DNA from: Paenibacillus tyrphae
Lineage (GTDB): Bacteria > Bacillota > Bacilli > Paenibacillales > NBRC-103111
Direction of reading: 5' to 3'
Assembly (NCBI RefSeq): GCF_024158745.1
Contig: NZ_JAMZAW010000002.1
Coordinates: 186,001 to 250,000 of the forward strand
DNA: 64,000 bases
The notes beneath the pieces were generated by a model. That model saw nothing but the letters and a program-made list of their open reading frames with translations. It had not been told where the DNA came from and made no database searches. The translations under genes were made by a program, and so were the position numbers. Shown here piece by piece: positions 50,828 to 60,351 of this stretch (its first letter is position 1; every line of letters starts with the position of its first letter).

Positions 50828-52126
50828 ATGCGAATTTTGAAAAAGGCTGTCACTTGGCAAAACCGCCTGCTCCGGCTTGCTCTTGTCGCCATTCTCGTAC
50901 CGCTGGCCGGCGAGCTGAAATTTTATCCGTTCTCGGATTCGTTCCGCGTCGGCATGGGGCCTCCCGTGCTTTTTTTCAGTTTGCTGTGGCTTCGCGGATT
51001 AACGCCGCTTGCGGCAGGATTCGTGACCGGCCTTACCGTGCCGGCCTTTCGGATCGGACTGGATGCGCTCGGCGGGGCGGCGCTTGAAGCTTCGTTCTAC
51101 CAGCATGTTCCCGCTTTCTTCTTTTATTTCTCTTATGGGGCCTTGTTCGCCGCGGCACAAGTCAACAACTATCGCCAAAGTCCGCTTCTAATCGGGCTGA
51201 TCGGCATGGGACTGGAAATCGGTTCCAATGTGGCCGAGCTGTTTTTTCGGTATTCGCTTCCCGGCCGCACGATCATTCTGCACGAGCTGGAGCAAATTAT
51301 CGTGATCGCCGTGTTCCGGAGCTCGTTCGTGCTGGCGATCTTCAACATCATTCAGCTGAGGCAGGTGCGTGCGCTGCAGGAGCGGGAGCGGCAGGAGAAC
51401 GAGCATCGGCTGATGCTGATCTCGACGCTGTACGAGGAATCCGTGCATTTGCAAAAAACGCTGCAGCAGGCCGAGCAGATCACCCGCTCGTCCTATGAGC
51501 TGTACCGGGGGCTGAAAGACGAGGCCGAGCCCGATTTTGCCCGGCAAGCCTTAGGCATCGCCGGACAAGTGCATGAGATCAAAAAGGACAATCAGCGCAT
51601 CTACGCTGGGTTGTCGCAGCTCATTACAAGCGAGCAGCGGGCTGACTTCGGCCTGGCGGAAGAGCTTGGCGGCGTGGTGGTCCGCTCGAATGAAAAATAT
51701 GCATGCCTACACGGCAAATCGATCCGCATTGCGTTGAAAGTCAAAGGTGCGCATCCCCCTTATCACGCCTACACGCTGCTGTCGCTGCTGAACAATCTCG
51801 TCTCGAACGCCGTAGAGGCGATTGGAAAGGACGGGAATATCGAAGTCGTCATCGACTGGACGGACGAGCGCACGACGGAGCTGCGCGTCCGGGACGACGG
51901 CCCGGGCATTCCGGGGCATTCGCGGGATATCGTTTTTCATCCCGGCTATACGACCAAATACGATGCCGCCGGGGTTCCGTCGACGGGCATCGGCCTCTCC
52001 TACGTGCAGGAAACGGTGGAGCGACTCGGCGGAACGATCACCATTCGGGAAGGAATCGGTGGAAAAGGAACGGAATTTATCATACAATTGCCGTTAGCAA
52101 GTTTAACGACGAATAAGGACGGGTGA
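50828..52126 (+). CDS. Sensor histidine kinase of the GlnK (YcbA) type
   Basis: A 432-residue membrane kinase. About six helices fill the first 180 residues with no large outside domain, so it may sense something in or through the membrane. The phosphoacceptor motif is QVHEIKKDNQRIYAGL, close to the HEIKxD box of Bacillus GlnK, followed by LLNNLVSNAVEAIGK, DDGPGIP and STGIGLSYV. In Bacillus the related pair controls glutamine transport and degradation. The start is ATG 50828 or TTG 50825 with only a weak ribosome binding site. The response regulator follows 7 bp later. Confidence 0.92.
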   Translation: MRILKKAVTWQNRLLRLALVAILVPLAGELKFYPFSDSFRVGMGPPVLFFSLLWLRGLTPLAAGFVTGLTVPAFRIGLDALGGAALEASFYQHVPAFFFYFSYGALFAAAQVNNYRQSPLLIGLIGMGLEIGSNVAELFFRYSLPGRTIILHELEQIIVIAVFRSSFVLAIFNIIQLRQVRALQERERQENEHRLMLISTLYEESVHLQKTLQQAEQITRSSYELYRGLKDEAEPDFARQALGIAGQVHEIKKDNQRIYAGLSQLITSEQRADFGLAEELGGVVVRSNEKYACLHGKSIRIALKVKGAHPPYHAYTLLSLLNNLVSNAVEAIGKDGNIEVVIDWTDERTTELRVRDDGPGIPGHSRDIVFHPGYTTKYDAAGVPSTGIGLSYVQETVERLGGTITIREGIGGKGTEFIIQLPLASLTTNKDG

Positions 52127-52133
52127 AAAAGGA

Positions 52134-53072
52134 GTGCGATTTTTTATAACCGATGACGACCCGGCGGTACGCCGGATGCTTGCGCAGCTGATCGAAGACG
52201 AAGACCTCGGCGAGGTGGCGGGCGAAGCCGTGGACGGAGCGGATGTGGATGCCGGGCTGCTGGCGGTCACGCGGACCGATATTTGGCTCATCGACCTGCT
52301 GATGCCGAAGCGGGACGGGATTGAGACGGTGCGGGAGATCGCCCCGTCGTTTCCCGGCAAAATCATCATGCTGTCGCAGGTCGAATCAAAGGAAATGATC
52401 GGCGAGGCGTATGCCTTGGGGGTCGAATATTACATAACGAAGCCAATCAACCGGTTGGAGGTGCTGTCGGTCATCCGCAAGGTCGAAGAGCGGATGCGGC
52501 TTGCACGGTCCATTCAGAACATTCGCCAGTCGCTGCTCGGACTGGACGACGGCGGCTTAGGGAAGCCTGCGGCACCGCGCGAGCGGGATCACGGTTCTGC
52601 CGGAATCGGCGCGGCGGGCCGCTATTTGTTCTCAGAGCTCGGCATCACCGGGGAAATCGGCTGCAAAGATTTGCTGGCGATGCTGCAAATTTTAGCGGAG
52701 CATGACGATGCCGCTTCAGGTCACCGCGATTTCCCCCAGCTGCGGGAGCTGTTCCGCGCAGCGGCCGTGCGCAAGCTGGGCGATAAGGCGGACGAAACGG
52801 TGATCAAGAAAGAAATCAAAGCAGCCGAACAGCGCGTGCGCCGGACGATTCATCAAGCGTTGAGCCATTTGGCTTCGCTCGGACTGACGGATTATTCGAA
52901 TATCAAGTTCGAAAATTACGCATCGAAGTTTTTTGATTTTACGGAGGTTCGCAAGCGGATGCTGGAGCTGGAGGACGAGAGCGGGGACACCGTCTCACAA
53001 GTGCGGATCAACGTCAAGAAATTCATTCAGGTCCTTTATTTGGAGACAAAGCAGCACATGCGGGAACATTGA
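52134..53072 (+). CDS. Response regulator of the GlnL (YcbB) type
   Basis: A 312-residue regulator: receiver domain with Asp7-9, phosphoacceptor Asp54 (WLIDLLMPKRDG) and the lysine of YYITKPINRLE, and a C-terminal YcbB domain (GRYLFSELGITGEIGCKDLL, RVRRTIHQALSHLASLGLTDYSN, FFDFTEVRKRMLELE) that binds DNA. The GTG start at 52134 directly follows AAGGA, so efficient translation may depend on coupling to the kinase gene, which ends eight bases earlier. Likely regulator of the divergent symporter. Confidence 0.94.
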   Translation: MRFFITDDDPAVRRMLAQLIEDEDLGEVAGEAVDGADVDAGLLAVTRTDIWLIDLLMPKRDGIETVREIAPSFPGKIIMLSQVESKEMIGEAYALGVEYYITKPINRLEVLSVIRKVEERMRLARSIQNIRQSLLGLDDGGLGKPAAPRERDHGSAGIGAAGRYLFSELGITGEIGCKDLLAMLQILAEHDDAASGHRDFPQLRELFRAAAVRKLGDKADETVIKKEIKAAEQRVRRTIHQALSHLASLGLTDYSNIKFENYASKFFDFTEVRKRMLELEDESGDTVSQVRINVKKFIQVLYLETKQHMREH

Positions 53073-53079
53073 TGCGAAG

Positions 53080-53129
53080 AAAGGGCTCTCCCCAGGTCTG
53101 TATCGGACCTTATGGGAGAGCCCTTTTTC
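53080..53129. terminator. Terminator between the GlnL-type regulator and ykfC
   Basis: AAAGGGCTCTCCC (53080-53092) and GGGAGAGCCCTTTTT (53114-53128) with an inner AGGTC/GGACCT stem. AAA on one side and TTTTT on the other allow it to end both converging transcripts. Confidence 0.92.
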
Positions 53130-53143
53130 TCGGGTGATTATTT

Positions 53144-54064
53144 TTACCAATATCTTCTAGAGATGCAATGTTCCTTCGCCAGCTTGTAGCCGTCCAGCTC
53201 GACAAGCTCTATGCACCCTTCGGAATCGGGAGAATGAAGCATCCGGTTGTCGCCCGCATAGATTCCGACATGATGCACGCGCCCCTTGCCTTCTTCGTAA
53301 GCGAAGAAGAGCAGATCCCCCGGTTCCAGACGTTCCCGCTCCACCACCTGCCCCCGAACGGCTTGATCGGAAGCGTCCCGCGGAATGAGAATGCCTTGCG
53401 ATTTATGCATGCTGTAAGCAAAACCGGAGCAATCGTAGCCGAAGGAAGACATGCCTCCCCAGAGATAAGGCAGACCGATAAACCGCATCCCCTGCCGGAC
53501 GGGCCGCTTGCCCGCATGCTCCTCTTCCACGCCGGAGGATGCCGGACGGCTGGCGATCCTCACTTGATCCTTCGGCAAAAAGCCTTCTCCGTGCGGGGTA
53601 TCCACGACAACGCCGTCGTTCGTCTCTTCGATGACAGGCAGCCGGGTTAGGAAGCTCAGTTCGATTTCGGCTTTTGGCGAACGGAAAGTCAACAGCGCCC
53701 GGGGAGCGCTCACCTCAGTCCATTGGTTTACGGAGGATTGGGCGCTTGCTTCCGTCAACTGGCGCTTCGGCACCCATCCGGGATAGCCTGCTCCTTCCTT
53801 CCGGGTGCTTTGCTCGGGAATGAACACCTTGACCCAGTCGCCGTTTTCTTCGGCAACTACCGCCTCGGTTCCGTACAGCATTTGCGTCTGAATCCGATTG
53901 GCGCCGTTTAAATCCAGCTTATCCTTAACGGTCATAGCCCCTAGCCATTCCGTTATGGCCGCCGGATGCCGCAGCGCCGGTTCGTCCAGCGGACGCGGGG
54001 AATCGGGAGACGTCCACACGGTGGCGACGGACACCGCCGCTCTCACTCGCTTCGGTCCGCTCAT
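53144..54064 (-). CDS. ykfC: Gamma-D-glutamyl-L-diamino acid endopeptidase (NlpC/P60 with SH3-like domains)
   Basis: A 306-residue enzyme without signal peptide, so cytosolic, as for Bacillus YkfC. Two SH3b-like domains (about 10-170) precede the NlpC/P60 catalytic domain with the nucleophile cysteine in SSFGYDCSGFAYSMHK, the histidine in VHHVGIYAGD and the third polar residue in RMLHSPDSEG. It cuts the D-Glu to diamino-acid bond in murein peptides such as L-Ala-D-Glu-diaminopimelate. Start at 54064 overlapping the ykfB stop (ATGA). Last gene of the dpp-ykf operon. Confidence 0.93.
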   Translation of the reverse strand: MSGPKRVRAAVSVATVWTSPDSPRPLDEPALRHPAAITEWLGAMTVKDKLDLNGANRIQTQMLYGTEAVVAEENGDWVKVFIPEQSTRKEGAGYPGWVPKRQLTEASAQSSVNQWTEVSAPRALLTFRSPKAEIELSFLTRLPVIEETNDGVVVDTPHGEGFLPKDQVRIASRPASSGVEEEHAGKRPVRQGMRFIGLPYLWGGMSSFGYDCSGFAYSMHKSQGILIPRDASDQAVRGQVVERERLEPGDLLFFAYEEGKGRVHHVGIYAGDNRMLHSPDSEGCIELVELDGYKLAKEHCISRRYW

Positions 54065-55164
54065 GATACGGCTCCCATCCCGTCCTGACAACGCACGTTC
54101 CGGATGCCGAGTCCGGCCTCGTCCGGGAACGTCATGACACGCCCTTCGTATTGGACGCCACCGTCGACAATATCGTGAAGCATCATGAGCGGCGCATCGA
54201 AATCGAAGCGGGTAATGTTCTTTTTGCTTGCCGCAAAATGAGCCGCCGCCGTTACCGCAAGACGGGATTCGATCATGCTGCCCACCATGCATTCCACGCC
54301 GTATTCCTCCGCAATTTGGTTGATGATCTGCGCCTTGTAGATCCCGCCCGATTTCATCAGCTTGATATTGATCAGATCGGCCGCGCGCCGCTGCAGCACT
54401 TCAAGCGCCTGAACCGGAGAAAACACGCTTTCGTCCGCCATAATCAGCGTTTCGACCGCGTCCGTTACGGCCTTCAAGCCTTCGATATCTCCGGCTTTCA
54501 CCGGCTGCTCCACAAGCTCGATGTTAAGGCCCATATCTTCCATCCGCCGGATCGATTTGACCGCATCCTTCACCTGCCAGCCTTGGTTCGCATCCAGCCT
54601 GATTTTGACCCGCTCGCCTACGCGGCTGCGGATCTCTTTAATCCGTTCGATATCTTCGCCGATATCGTCCTTCCCTACCTTGATTTTCAGCACGTTGAAC
54701 CCGGATTCCACATAGCGGGCCGCATCCTCGCCCATTTCTTTCGGCGAATTGACGCTGACGGTAAAGTCCGTCTCGATCCGGTCCTTGTAGCCTCCGAGAA
54801 ATTGATACAGCGGCACCCCGCAGGCCTGCGCCACCAGATCGTAGACCGCCATATCGACCGCGGCTTTGCCGCTGCTGCACCCGACCATCGCCTGATGGAC
54901 GGATTGAATGATTTGTTCATAGGCCAGCAGACTTTTGCCGATTAACAGCGGTGTGAACGTATGGACAATGGCGGATTCGATGCTCTCCAAGCTGTCCCCC
55001 GTAATCACAATCGTAGCCGGCGCTTCGCCCCAGCCGACCCGGCCATCGTCCGCCGTGATCCGAACCAATACGGATTCCGCTTGGAATACGGTCCGCAGCG
55101 CGGTTTTGAACGGTTTGACGAGCGGGGTCGACTGGCGCATTACGTCTATTCTTTGAATTTGCAT
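54061..55164 (-). CDS. ykfB: L-Ala-D/L-Glu epimerase
   Basis: A 367-residue enolase-superfamily enzyme. All active-site parts are in place: VLKIKVGK (KxK), RLDANQGW, ELVEQPV, MADESVF and INIKLMKSGG with the second catalytic lysine. It epimerises L-Ala-D-Glu released from murein peptides to L-Ala-L-Glu so that normal peptidases can cleave it. The position between ykfA and ykfC, in the Bacillus order, supports this role. Start at 55164 with a GGAGG-type site upstream. Confidence 0.93.
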   Translation of the reverse strand: MQIQRIDVMRQSTPLVKPFKTALRTVFQAESVLVRITADDGRVGWGEAPATIVITGDSLESIESAIVHTFTPLLIGKSLLAYEQIIQSVHQAMVGCSSGKAAVDMAVYDLVAQACGVPLYQFLGGYKDRIETDFTVSVNSPKEMGEDAARYVESGFNVLKIKVGKDDIGEDIERIKEIRSRVGERVKIRLDANQGWQVKDAVKSIRRMEDMGLNIELVEQPVKAGDIEGLKAVTDAVETLIMADESVFSPVQALEVLQRRAADLINIKLMKSGGIYKAQIINQIAEEYGVECMVGSMIESRLAVTAAAHFAASKKNITRFDFDAPLMMLHDIVDGGVQYEGRVMTFPDEAGLGIRNVRCQDGMGAVS

Positions 55165-55185
55165 CCAGGGCGCCTCCTTACGCTT

Positions 55186-56115
55186 CTACTCTACAGCCGG
55201 TTCGATAAGTTCCAGCTTCTTTTGTGCGGTATTCATCCTCGCCTCTATGCCTAACGGAACGGCGATGTTCGGCGAGCAATGACCGATTTTAAACCCAGCG
55301 AGCGCGGGTCTCCCCGCCTGAACGAGATGATGCCGGATGACCTGCTCCAACGTTAGTGAATTTTTGTACTTGTTCGGCTCGCAGTTGTGAAAATCGCAGA
55401 CGAGAATTCCCGACGCATCGGCCAGCTTCCCGGCCTGCCGCAGTTGGTTCAGCATCCGGTCGACGCGGTACGGCTCCTCGTCAATCTCTTCTATAAATAA
55501 AATACGTCCGCGGGTATCCAATTCATACGGCGTCCCGAGCGTGCTGGCAAGCAGGGTCAAATTGCCTCCGACCAGCGGTCCGTACGCTGCCCCTTCCACC
55601 AATGCGACAAGCGGCGAGATGTTTTCCGTGTACACAACCGGCTTCGGATGAAACAGCTGCTCAAAGCCCTGCAAGGTCAGCGGATGAACGGATTCCTCGG
55701 CAAGGCAGGTCAGCATAGGACCGTGAAACGTGACGAGCCCCGACCGGTTTCCGATGGCGGTGTGGAGGAACGTGATATCGCTGTATCCCCAGAAAATTTT
55801 CGGGTTATTGCGGATACCGTCGTAATCCAGCATGTCGGCTATTCTTGCCGACCCATATCCGCCGCGCGCGCATACGATAGCCCGAATGCCCGGGTCCGCG
55901 AACATCGCGTTCAGCTCCACCGCCCTCTCCTCGTCCTTCCCCGCCAAATAACCGTACTGGCCGGACAGCGTAGCGCCGAAGCGGACGTTCAGGCCCATCC
56001 GCATCAAATAACCGGCCGCCTGCTCGATTCTGCTCCGGTCACCCTGGCTGGCCGGGGCCGTAATGCCTATCGTATCGCCCGCGGCGAGACGCGGAGGTTT
56101 GATGCGATTGCGCAT
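55186..56115 (-). CDS. ykfA: S66 family LD-carboxypeptidase
   Basis: A 309-residue peptidase with the full catalytic set: serine in CARGGYGSARI, glutamate in ILFIEEIDEEP and histidine in FKIGHCSPNIAVPLG. It removes the terminal D-alanine from murein tetrapeptides in the cytosol. Start at 56115 with GGGAGGAAG. It is 21 bp upstream of ykfB, but 570 bp downstream of dppE. It is a paralogue of the serine-less protein at 23035-23967. Confidence 0.93.
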   Translation of the reverse strand: MRNRIKPPRLAAGDTIGITAPASQGDRSRIEQAAGYLMRMGLNVRFGATLSGQYGYLAGKDEERAVELNAMFADPGIRAIVCARGGYGSARIADMLDYDGIRNNPKIFWGYSDITFLHTAIGNRSGLVTFHGPMLTCLAEESVHPLTLQGFEQLFHPKPVVYTENISPLVALVEGAAYGPLVGGNLTLLASTLGTPYELDTRGRILFIEEIDEEPYRVDRMLNQLRQAGKLADASGILVCDFHNCEPNKYKNSLTLEQVIRHHLVQAGRPALAGFKIGHCSPNIAVPLGIEARMNTAQKKLELIEPAVE

Positions 56116-56685
56116 GGTATCTTCCTCCCTTCGTTAGCGGAGCCATCGATAGCTCGGATTAGCCAATAATGCAGTATGGCGAGAACCGTGCTCGGCATAC
56201 TGCAGGTACTGGCGTGACGGGCTATCTAACCTACTCAACATCACAGAAACATCGTGAAGTCTAGCTTGACGGTTACTCGGTATGCTTGATACTAGGCGAC
56301 AGGCAGATTAGATATCTTTACAGTATCAGTGGTACGATTGCCAACCAACCAGTCTATGTAGCACGCAGGAGCTATCGCATGCCCCATTGGACGCTTTTTT
56401 CAGCATCGCTGGCACTGGCGCGAAAGTTTCTGTACTAGCTTATTTAGCATAGAGGAACTACGATGCGTTACTTTGTCTGGTTTCGGCGCCTTGTGTAAAA
56501 TAGAGGAACTGACGTTCGCTAACACTCCCATTACGCGGGTCGTGAACATTTTTCGACACAACTAAAGCACCTGTCTTCCGCTATATTCAAACGGACGCCG
56601 AATCCTACCCTTTAACGCATCGTACTTCCTTTAATATCAAGCGTAGCTCAGTTGCCCCCAACAGGCCGTCGCGCCCCGGTGCCGA
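56116..56685. repeat. 570-bp non-coding gap in the dpp-ykf operon with AGAGGAAC repeats
   Basis: No gene is visible. AGGAACTACGATGCGTTA (56453-56470) and TAACGCATCGTACTTCCT (56613-56630) are inverted copies with 17 of 18 matches, so the 178 bases between them can form a long loop. Another AAATAGAGGAAC lies at about 56498. The same unit occurs in 17787-17985. The rest is low in coding signal. The element may have inserted into the operon, and ykfABC may have their own promoter here. Confidence 0.6.
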
Positions 56686-58308
56686 CTATTTCAAATCGGC
56701 CCATTTGAAGTCGATGTATCCGTAGGCGTGCCGGACGACTCCTTCCAGCTTGTCGCTTTGCATATAGGCGGAGTTGTAAAAGTACAGCGGCATGATCGGC
56801 GCTTCATCGAGCAATATTTTCTCCGCTTCGTGCAGTAATTTGAACCGCTTGGCATTGTCCGGCTCGTTGTAAGCGTCCTGAATCAGCTTGTCGTATTGCG
56901 CGTTGCTCCAGCCGGTCCGGTTGTTCGGATTGCCGGTCTGGAAGATGTCCAGGAAGTTGATCGGATCAGCAAAATCCGGCAGCCAAGACGAACGGGAAAA
57001 TTGCAATTGCAGCTTCTTCTGCTCGGCCGTCAGCACTTTGCCTTCCTTGCTCTCGATTTTCACGTCGACGCCCAGGCTTTCTTTGAACATCGCTTGAGCC
57101 GCCTCGGCAATTTTCTGATGCAGGTCGTTCGTGTTGTAGGTCAGCGTCACCTGCGGGAGCGTTTTGTAGCCGGCCTCGGCCATTCCTTTCTCCAGCAGCT
57201 TTTTCGCTTCTGCGGCGTCGAACTTCACCAGCTTACCGCCGACCTTGCGGAAGTCGTCCCCTGCCGGATCTTTAAGACCGTATGAGACGAATCCGTCGGC
57301 CACCTTTTGCTTCTGCTTGACGACGAGGTCGACGATTTTCTGGCTGTCCACAGCCATCTGAAACGCTTTGCGGATGTTGACGTTATCGAACGGCGGCATC
57401 TTGGTGTTGAACCGGTAAAAATACGTTCCCGCCGAATCCTCCACCTTGACCTTGCCTTCCGCGAACAGCTTCTGGCTCAAATCGGCCGGAATGACGCCGT
57501 CAATATGCAGCCCTCCGCTCTGATACAGCTGATACTCCGTATTCGTGTCGTTGACCATCTTGAACGTAACGCCGTCCAGCTTGACGTTGGCCGCATCCCA
57601 GTACTGGTCGTTTTTGACCATCTTCAGCTCCGAATCGTGCTTCCATTCGGTGATCTTGAACGGGCCATTGTTTACGATCGTGGCGGCTTCGCTTGCCCAT
57701 TTGTCGTTTTTCTCCACGGTTGCCTTATGTACCGGGAAAAATGCCGGGTTGGACACCATCCCGAGCAGCCACGGAGCCGGCTTGGTCAACACGATCTCCA
57801 GCGTCTTGTCGTCCGTCGCTTTAATTTTGACGCCGTCGGCTGGTCCTTTATCCGAATTATACGCTTCGGCTCCTTCGATGACGTAAGCCAGAGGCGCGGC
57901 CGGCGAAGGCTTCTTCGGATCGAGCATCCGCTTCCAGGCGAATTCGAAATCGGACGCCTTCACCGCGTCTCCGTTGGACCACTTGATGCCGTCCCTCAAC
58001 GTAAACGTATACTGCTTGCCGTCGGGACTAATCTTCCATTCCTTGGCCATCGCGGGCTCGGGGGTTTGGCTTTTGCCAAGGCGCGTCAAGCCTTCCATGG
58101 CGTTGTTCAGGATGTCGTACGACACCTGGTCGAACCCGACCGGCGGGTCCAGCGACGTAGGCTCCCTCATATTGTTGTACAGCAAAATTTTGGCCTGCTG
58201 TTCTTTCCGGGCCGGATCGGTGCCTGCCCCTTCTTTGCCGCTGCAGCCTGCCAGCGCCGTGCCGGATAACAGGATACAGCCGAGGAGTAAAGCCGTTCTT
58301 TTCTTCAT
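56686..58308 (-). CDS. dppE: Oligopeptide ABC transporter substrate-binding lipoprotein
   Basis: A 540-residue lipoprotein (lipobox LAGC) of the OppA/DppE family. Typical segments are REPTSLDPPVGFDQVSYDIL, KWSNGDAVKASDFEFAWKRML and RSSWLPDFADPINFLDIF. It captures dipeptides or murein peptides outside the cell. Start at 58308 (MKKRTALLL) with AAGGAGAGA; the earlier in-frame ATG is weaker. It lies 36 bp after dppD. Confidence 0.94.
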   Translation of the reverse strand: MKKRTALLLGCILLSGTALAGCSGKEGAGTDPARKEQQAKILLYNNMREPTSLDPPVGFDQVSYDILNNAMEGLTRLGKSQTPEPAMAKEWKISPDGKQYTFTLRDGIKWSNGDAVKASDFEFAWKRMLDPKKPSPAAPLAYVIEGAEAYNSDKGPADGVKIKATDDKTLEIVLTKPAPWLLGMVSNPAFFPVHKATVEKNDKWASEAATIVNNGPFKITEWKHDSELKMVKNDQYWDAANVKLDGVTFKMVNDTNTEYQLYQSGGLHIDGVIPADLSQKLFAEGKVKVEDSAGTYFYRFNTKMPPFDNVNIRKAFQMAVDSQKIVDLVVKQKQKVADGFVSYGLKDPAGDDFRKVGGKLVKFDAAEAKKLLEKGMAEAGYKTLPQVTLTYNTNDLHQKIAEAAQAMFKESLGVDVKIESKEGKVLTAEQKKLQLQFSRSSWLPDFADPINFLDIFQTGNPNNRTGWSNAQYDKLIQDAYNEPDNAKRFKLLHEAEKILLDEAPIMPLYFYNSAYMQSDKLEGVVRHAYGYIDFKWADLK

Positions 58309-58344
58309 GCAACGTCTCTCCTTCACATTGTATGATAGGATTCG

Positions 58345-59400
58345 CTAACCTATTGCCGATCGGATAAAAGTATTCGTGCCCGGCGGATCAAGCTGTTTGA
58401 CGCGCGCATCCTGAAGCCAACAGGCAACGCCATGCCCGCCGAGCAAGCAGGACGTTTCCGGCTGGAAGTCGGCGCACACTTCCATGGCGTGAGGACACCG
58501 GGCTGCGAACGCGCAGCCTTTGGGCGGCGCGAACAGATCCGGCGGGGTCCCCGGAATCGATTGAAGCGGGGCGTTCCGGTCGCTATCCAGACGCGGCATG
58601 GATGCAAGCAGCCCTTTCGTATAAGGATGCTGCGGATGCTGGAACACCTCGTCCACCGTGCCCGACTCGACCACTTTGCCGGCGTACATCACGTTCACGC
58701 GGTCCGCGATATTCGCCACCACGCCCAGATCGTGGGTGATCATGATGATGGATACGCCGGTTTTGCGCTGCAGCAGCTTGAACAGATCGAGGATCTGCGC
58801 CTGAATCGTCACGTCGAGTGCCGTGGTCGGTTCGTCGGCAATGAGCACCGACGGCTTGCCGACTGCCGCGATCGCGATCATGATGCGCTGCCTCATGCCG
58901 CCGCTGAACTGGTGCAAATGCTGCTTGAGCCGGCTTTCCGGGTTGGAAATGCCGACCAGCTCCAGCATCTCCATCGCCTGCTTGCGGGCCTCGGACCGCG
59001 ACAGCTTCTGATGGCGGATGATGCCCTCCATAATCTGCTCGCCGATGGTGATCGTCGGATTCAGCGAGGTCATCGCATCTTGGAAAATCATCGTGATGGC
59101 CGAGCCCCTGATCTCCCGCATCTGCTTCTCCGTCAGTCCGGTCAGCTCCCGTCCTTGAAACCGGATGCTGCCCTGCCTGATCTTCGAAGTTTGCGGGGGA
59201 AGCAGCCGCATCAAGCTGCGGGCGGTGACGCTTTTGCCACAGCCGGACTCGCCTACGATGGCGAGCGTCTCGCCGCGGCGAAGCGTCAAGCTCACGCCGC
59301 GGACCGCCTGTACCTCACCGCCGTACGTGGCGAAGGAGACATGCAGGTCTTTTACTTCGAGCAGTACGTCCGGGGGAGACAATGAATCGGGTCCATTCAT
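58345..59400 (-). CDS. dppD: Dipeptide ABC transporter ATPase
   Basis: A 351-residue ATPase with Walker A GESGCGKS near 44, signature FSGGMRQRI, Walker B VLIADEPTTALD, and the C-terminal oligopeptide-transporter extension with the cysteine cluster (CAFAARCPHAMEVC and CLLGGHGVACW), which in relatives holds an iron-sulfur cluster. Only this one ATPase gene is present, although such importers usually need two; the Bacillus second one (ykfD) is missing after ykfC. Start at 59400 with GAGGAGG. Confidence 0.94.
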   Translation of the reverse strand: MNGPDSLSPPDVLLEVKDLHVSFATYGGEVQAVRGVSLTLRRGETLAIVGESGCGKSVTARSLMRLLPPQTSKIRQGSIRFQGRELTGLTEKQMREIRGSAITMIFQDAMTSLNPTITIGEQIMEGIIRHQKLSRSEARKQAMEMLELVGISNPESRLKQHLHQFSGGMRQRIMIAIAAVGKPSVLIADEPTTALDVTIQAQILDLFKLLQRKTGVSIIMITHDLGVVANIADRVNVMYAGKVVESGTVDEVFQHPQHPYTKGLLASMPRLDSDRNAPLQSIPGTPPDLFAPPKGCAFAARCPHAMEVCADFQPETSCLLGGHGVACWLQDARVKQLDPPGTNTFIRSAIG

Positions 59401-59405
59401 GGAGT

Positions 59406-60323
59406 TTACCTCCTCTGCTTCGGATTAAATGTGTTTTGCAGCCCGTCGCCGAGCAGGTTGAACGCCAGCATCGTCAGCGAGATGAAGAACGCCGGAAAGA
59501 ACAGCCGCCACCAATAGCCGGATAAAATCGTCGGCAGCGCATCGTTCGCCATCGTGCCCCAGCTGGCCAGCGGAGGCTGAATGCCGAGACCGAGGAAGCT
59601 GAGGAACGCTTCCGCGAAAATCGCCGACGGGACGGAAAACGTCACCTGCACGATAATGACGCCGAAAGCGTTCGGCAGCAAATGCTTGCGGATGATGCTC
59701 CAAGGACCCGCTCCGAGCGTCCGCGAAGCCAGCACATACTCGGACGACGCCAACTGAAGCACCTGCCCGCGCACGATCCGGGCCATGCCGATCCAGCCGG
59801 TGGCCGTTAACGCTATGATGATGGTAAATAAGCCTGGGCCCATGACGACCATCAGCAGGATCACGATCAGCAGGTACGGAATGCCGTACAGGATGTCGAC
59901 GATCCGCATCATGATATTGTCGACCCGCCCGCCAAAATAGCCGGCAATGCCTCCGTAAACGACGCCGATGAGAAAATCGATGAGCGCCGCGACGATGCCG
60001 ACGGTCAGCGATATGCGGGAACCGAACAGGATGCGCGCGAACACATCCCGGCCGAGCTCGTCGGTGCCGAACCAATGCTCGGTCGACGGAGCCTGGTTGC
60101 CGTTCAGCAGGTTTTGCTTGGAGTAGCTCTGGTCCGTCAGCCAAGGCCCGAAGATCGAAAGCGCCGCCAGCGCAACGATGAAAATAAGCCCGAGCAGGGC
60201 CAGCTTGTTCTTGAACAGCCGGATGCGTGCCTGCTGCCAGAACGTCAGCTGCGGCCGGACAATCGCTTCCGTAGGACCGACGCGTTTTTGCATCGGCACA
60301 AATAAATGATCGGGAACCGACAT
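59406..60323 (-). CDS. dppC: Dipeptide ABC transporter permease
   Basis: A 305-residue permease of the DppC/OppC family: cytoplasmic N-terminal segment with the first helix, NAPSTEHWFGTDELGRDVFARILFGSRISL, the EAA-type loop ASRTLGAGPWSIIRKHLLPNA and the closing segment LAFNLLGDGLQNTFNPKQR. The second ATG (60323) is preferred because the first directly touches the AAAGGAGGG site. It lies five bases before dppD. Confidence 0.94.
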   Translation of the reverse strand: MSVPDHLFVPMQKRVGPTEAIVRPQLTFWQQARIRLFKNKLALLGLIFIVALAALSIFGPWLTDQSYSKQNLLNGNQAPSTEHWFGTDELGRDVFARILFGSRISLTVGIVAALIDFLIGVVYGGIAGYFGGRVDNIMMRIVDILYGIPYLLIVILLMVVMGPGLFTIIIALTATGWIGMARIVRGQVLQLASSEYVLASRTLGAGPWSIIRKHLLPNAFGVIIVQVTFSVPSAIFAEAFLSFLGLGIQPPLASWGTMANDALPTILSGYWWRLFFPAFFISLTMLAFNLLGDGLQNTFNPKQRR

Positions 60324-60351
60324 CCTCATCCCTCCTTTCTATGCGTCCTTT

